Shown: positions 60,546 through 64,000 of the stretch, one piece after another
Position numbering within the stretch: the stretch's first letter is position 1
How the letters are laid out: the number at the start of each line of letters is the position of its first letter
Source of the DNA: Odontocerum albicorne
Taxonomy: Eukaryota; Arthropoda; Insecta; Trichoptera; Odontoceridae
DNA length: 64,000 bases
Reading direction: 5' to 3'
Assembly: GCA_949825065.1 (NCBI GenBank)
Contig: OX463848.1
Span: 43,968,901-44,032,900 of the forward strand
The notes under the pieces: model-generated
Database searches by the model: none
Seen by the model: only the letters and a program-made list of their open reading frames with translations
Told to the model about the DNA's origin: nothing
Translations under genes and position numbers: made by a program

Positions 60546-63500
60546 ATTGATAAGCGATATTATAAACCCTCAAATACCAAAAAACAAGTGTTTTGTGAGA
60601 TAAATATTTTTTGCGCATTTTCGTCTACTGAGGCTAAAATCCTTTCGAGTTTCGTCAATTTTTTTTTGTCTGATTTCATATTATTTCTTACTTATTATTG
60701 ATAAGCGATATTAATAACCCTCAAATACCAAAAAACAAGTGTTTTGTGAGTAAAATATTTTTTGATCTGTTTCGTCCTTTGAGACTAAGAACCTTTCAAG
60801 TTTGGTCAATTTTTTTTTGTCTAATTTCATATTATTACTAACTTATTATTGATAAGCGATAATAATAACCCTCAAATACCAAAAAACAAGTGTTTTGTGA
60901 GATAAATATTTTTTGCGCATTTTCGTCTATTGAGGCTAAAATCCTTTCAAGTTTCGTCAATTTTTTTTGTCTGATTTCATATTATTTCTTACTAATTATT
61001 GATAAGCGATATTAATAACCCTCAAATACCAAAAAACAAGTGTTTTGTGAGATAAATATTTTTTGCGCATTTTCGTCCATTGAGGCTTAAATCCTTTCAA
61101 GTTTAGTCAATTTTTTTTGTCTGATTTCATATTATTTCTTACTTATTATTGATAAGCGATATTAATAACCCACAAATACCAAAAAACAAGTTTTTTGTGA
61201 GTAAAATATTTTTGCGCATTTTCGTCTATTGAGGCTTAAATCCTTTCAAGTTTAGTCAATTTTTTTTTGTCTGATTTCATATTATTTCTTACTTATTATT
61301 GATAAGCGATATTAATAACCCTCAAATACCAAAAAACAAGTGTTTTGTGAGTAAAATATTTTTTGATCTGTTTCGTCTTTTGATACTAAAAACCTATCAA
61401 GTTTCGTCAATTTTTTTTTGTCTATTTTCATATAATTACTTACTTATTATTGATAAGCGATATTAATAACCCTCAAATACCAAAAAACAAGTGTTTTGTG
61501 AGATAAATATTTTTTGCGCATTTTCGTCTATTGAGGCTTAAATCCTTTCAAGTTTAGTCAATTTTTTTTTTGTCTGATTTCATATTATTTCTTACTTATT
61601 ATTGATAAGCGATATTAATAACCCTCAAATACCAAAAAACAAGTGTTTTGTGAATAAAATATTTTTTGATCTGTTTCGTCTTTTGATACTAAAAACCTAT
61701 CAAGTTTCGTCAATTTTTTTTTGTCTATTTTCATATAATTACTTACTTATTATTGATAAGCGATATTAATAACCCTCAAATACCAAAAAACAAGTGTTTT
61801 GTGAGTAAAATATTTTTTGATCTGTTTCGTCTTTTGATACTAAAAACCTATCAAGTTTCGTCAATTTTTTTTTGTCTATTTTCATATAATTACTTACTTA
61901 TTATTGATAAGCGATATTAATAACCCTCAAATACCAAAAAACAAGTGTTTTGTGAGATAAATATTTTTTGCGCATTTTCGTCTATTGATGCTTAAATCCT
62001 TTCAAGTTTAGTCAATTTTTTTTTGTCTGATTTCATATTATTTCTTACTTATTATTGATAAGCGATATTAATAACCCTCAAATACCAAAAAACAAGTGTT
62101 TTGTGAGTAAAATATTTTTTGCGCATTTTCGTCTATTGAGGCTTAAATCCTTTCAAGTTTAGTCAATTTTTTTTTGTCTGATTTCATATTATTTCTTACT
62201 TATTATTGATAAGCGATATAAATAACCCTCAAATACCAAAAAACAAGTGTTTTGTGAGTAAAATATTTTTTGATGTGTTTCGTCTTTTGAGACTAAACCT
62301 TTCAAGTTTGGTCAATTTTTTTTGTCTAATTTCATATAATTACTTACTTATTATTGATAAGCGATATTATAAACCCTCAAATACAAAAAAACAAGTGTTT
62401 TGTGAGATAAATATTTTTTGCGCATTTTCGTCTACTGAGGCTAAAATCCTTTCGAGTTTCGTCAATTTTTTTTTGTCTGATTTCATATTATTTCTTACTT
62501 ATTATTGATAAGCGATATAAATAACCCTCAAATACCAAAAAACAAGTGTTTTGTGAGTAAAATATTTTTTGATCTGTTTCGTCCTTTGAGACTAAGAACC
62601 TTTCAAGTTTGGTCAATTTTTTTTTTGTCTAATTTCATATTATTACTAACTTATTATTGATAAGCGATAATAATAACCCTCAAATTCCAAAAAACAAGTG
62701 TTTTGTGAGATAAATATTTTTTGCGCATTTTCGTCTATTGAGGCTAAAATCCTTTCAAGTTTCGTCAATTTTTTTTGTCTGATTTCATATTATTTCTTAC
62801 TAATTATTGATAAGCGATATTAATAACCCTCAAATACCAAAAAACAAGTGTTTTGTGAGATAAATATTTTTTGCGCATTTTCGTCTATTGAGGCTTAAAT
62901 CCTTTCAAGTTTAGTCAATTTTTTTTGTCTGATTTCATATTATTTCTTACTTATTATTGATAAGCGATATTAATAACCCACAAATACCAAAAAACAAGTT
63001 TTTTGTGAGTAAAATATTTTTGCGCATTTTCGTCTATTGAGGCTTAAATCCTTTCAAGTTTAGTCAATTTTTTTTTTGTCTGATTTCATATTATTTCTTA
63101 CTTATTATTGATAAGCGATATTAATAACCCTCAAATACCAAAAAAACAAGTGTTTTGTGAGTAAAATATTTTTTGATCTGTTTCGTCTTTTGATACTAAA
63201 AAACCTATCAAGTTTCGTCAATTTTTTTTTGTCTATTTTTCATATAATTACTTACTTATTATTGATAAGCGATATTAATAACCCTCAAATACCAAAAAAC
63301 AAGTGTTTTGTGAGATAAATATTTTTTGCGCATTTTCGTCTATTGAGGCTTAAATCCTTTCAAGTTTAGTCAATTTTTTTTTGTCTGATTTCATATTATT
63401 TCTTACTTATTATTGATAAGCGATATTAATAACCCTCAAATACCAAAAAAACAAGTGTTTTGTGAATAAAATATTTTTTGATCTGTTTCGTCTTTTGATA

Positions 63501-64000
63501 CTAAAAACTAATCAAGTTTCGTCAATTTTTTTTTTGTCTATTTTCATATAATTACTTACTTATTACTGATAAGCGATATTAATAACCCTCAAATACCAAA
63601 AAACAAGTGTTTTGTGAGTAAAATATTTTTTTGATCTGTTTCGTCTTTTGATACTAAAAACCTATCAAGTTTCGTCAATTTTTTTTTTGTCTATTTTCAT
63701 ATAATTACTAACTTATTATTGATAAGCGATATTAATAACCCTCAAATACCAAAAAACAAGTGTTTTGTGAGATAAATATTTTTTGCGCATTTTCGTCTAT
63801 TGATGCTTAAATCCTTTCAAGTTTAGTCAATTTTTTTTTGTCTGATTTCATATTATTTCTTACTTATTATTGATAAGCGATATTAATAACCCTCAAATAC
63901 CAAAAAACAAGTGTTTTGTGAAATAAATATTTTTTGCGCATTTTCGTCTATTGAGGCTTAAATCCTTTCAAGTTTAGTCAATTTTTTTTTGTCTGATTTC
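60546..64000 (+). repeat. 12-mer higher-order repeat, copies 3 and 4 (copy 4 cut by window end)
   Basis: Copy 3 is 60,546-62,352 and copy 4 starts at 62,353. Tags: ctttcgagtt 60,642 and 62,449 (1,807 bp), aacccaca 61,167 and 62,975 (1,808 bp), tattgatg 61,983 and 63,798 (1,815 bp). Copy 3 shares tcgtccatt with copy 1 (55,204 and 61,075), while copy 4 shares gaaataaat with copy 2. The pair therefore repeats the earlier pair at about 5.87 kb. Copy 4 has a cluster of one-base homopolymer gains at 63,068-63,690. Confidence 0.9.

Larger units (their letters stand above)
1..64000 (+). repeat. Continuous ~150-bp AT-rich satellite array, about 425 monomers
   Basis: The same unit recurs every 148-152 bp from first base to last; the marker agcgat near the unit start falls at 11, 162, 312, 462 and 613 and so on to the end. 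Every monomer I read is in one orientation, with no spacer, transposon or unique DNA. Base composition of a type-A unit is about 26% G+C. Positions ~1-55 of the unit, plus its last ~10 bp, are nearly invariant; positions ~56-140 fall into a few recurrent classes. A6 (34-39), T6 (62-67) and T7-T10 (about 113-121) tracts are present in nearly every unit, and most length variation is in the last. Unit length close to 147 bp, uniform orientation and layered higher-order repeats are typical of eukaryotic centromeric or pericentromeric satellites. The family and species are not recognised. Confidence 0.98.

Noticed and set aside
1..64000. CRISPR array: a constant ~65-bp word separated by ~85-bp variable stretches.
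   Set aside because: The 'spacers' are homologous to one another, fall into a few classes and recur in blocks; both lengths are outside CRISPR norms and no cas gene is present.
1..64000. Plasmid or phage iteron origin in a bacterial genome.
   Set aside because: Iterons are ~20 bp in a handful of copies beside a rep gene; here there are hundreds of 150-bp units and no gene.
1..64000. Interspersed transposon or LTR fragments at class boundaries.
   Set aside because: At 2,671, 11,000, 47,597, 54,675 and other edges the monomer phase continues with no target-site duplication, terminal repeat or non-satellite base.

Overview
The whole 64 kb window is one uninterrupted, head-to-tail tandem array of an AT-rich satellite. 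The monomer is 148-152 bp (usually 150 or 151), about 26% G+C in the type-A form, with roughly 425 copies. I see no protein gene, RNA gene, transposon, CRISPR array or unique sequence. Every monomer I read lies in the same orientation. A nucleosome-sized repeat, multi-kilobase higher-order repeats and no interruption over 64 kb point to a eukaryotic centromeric, pericentromeric or other heterochromatic satellite. I do not recognise the family or species, and no homology search was possible.

Monomer anatomy (position 1 = the first base of attgataagcg): the last ~10 bp plus positions 1-55 form a nearly invariant box, and positions ~56-140 vary. The box holds two dyads, one around position 10 (arms ttattgata/tattaataa) and one at 33-52 (CAAAAAACAAGTGTTTTGTG), centred about 32.5 bp apart. 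The variable part defines recurrent monomer classes: A (tgcgca, tattgaggctt), B (gatctgtttcg, gatactaaaaacc), C (tataaagggt), D1 (ccttttagactaag), D2 (cctttgagactaag), E (gattttaaaaacc), F (ttttttgagatatttttttt) and G (gagactaaaaacc with tcaattttcg).

Layout. 1-2,671 is a displaced near-identical copy of 11,000-13,670, rich in D1/E/F. About 2,672-11,000 is a mosaic lacking D1/E/F, with short local duplications. From ~11,000 to 47,597 is a D1/E/F-rich core of nested higher-order repeats: an 8-mer (~1,204 bp), an 11-mer (1,659 bp), a 9-mer (1,353 bp), and large duplications at offsets of ~7.38, ~11.3-11.4 and 8.891 kb. From 47,598 to the end D1, E and F disappear. Homogeneous A/B/C/D2 monomers follow, including three perfect 150-bp copies at 52,419-52,868 and a 12-mer higher-order repeat (1,806-1,808 bp) at 54,675-58,286 and 60,546-64,000.

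Nothing here works as a gene set. The plausible functions are chromatin functions: nucleosome phasing, binding of a satellite protein to the invariant box, and possibly satellite transcription. The record of unequal exchange is unusually legible. Offsets were counted by hand from diagnostic variants and are good to a few bases; block edges are approximate to about one monomer where no diagnostic base marks them.
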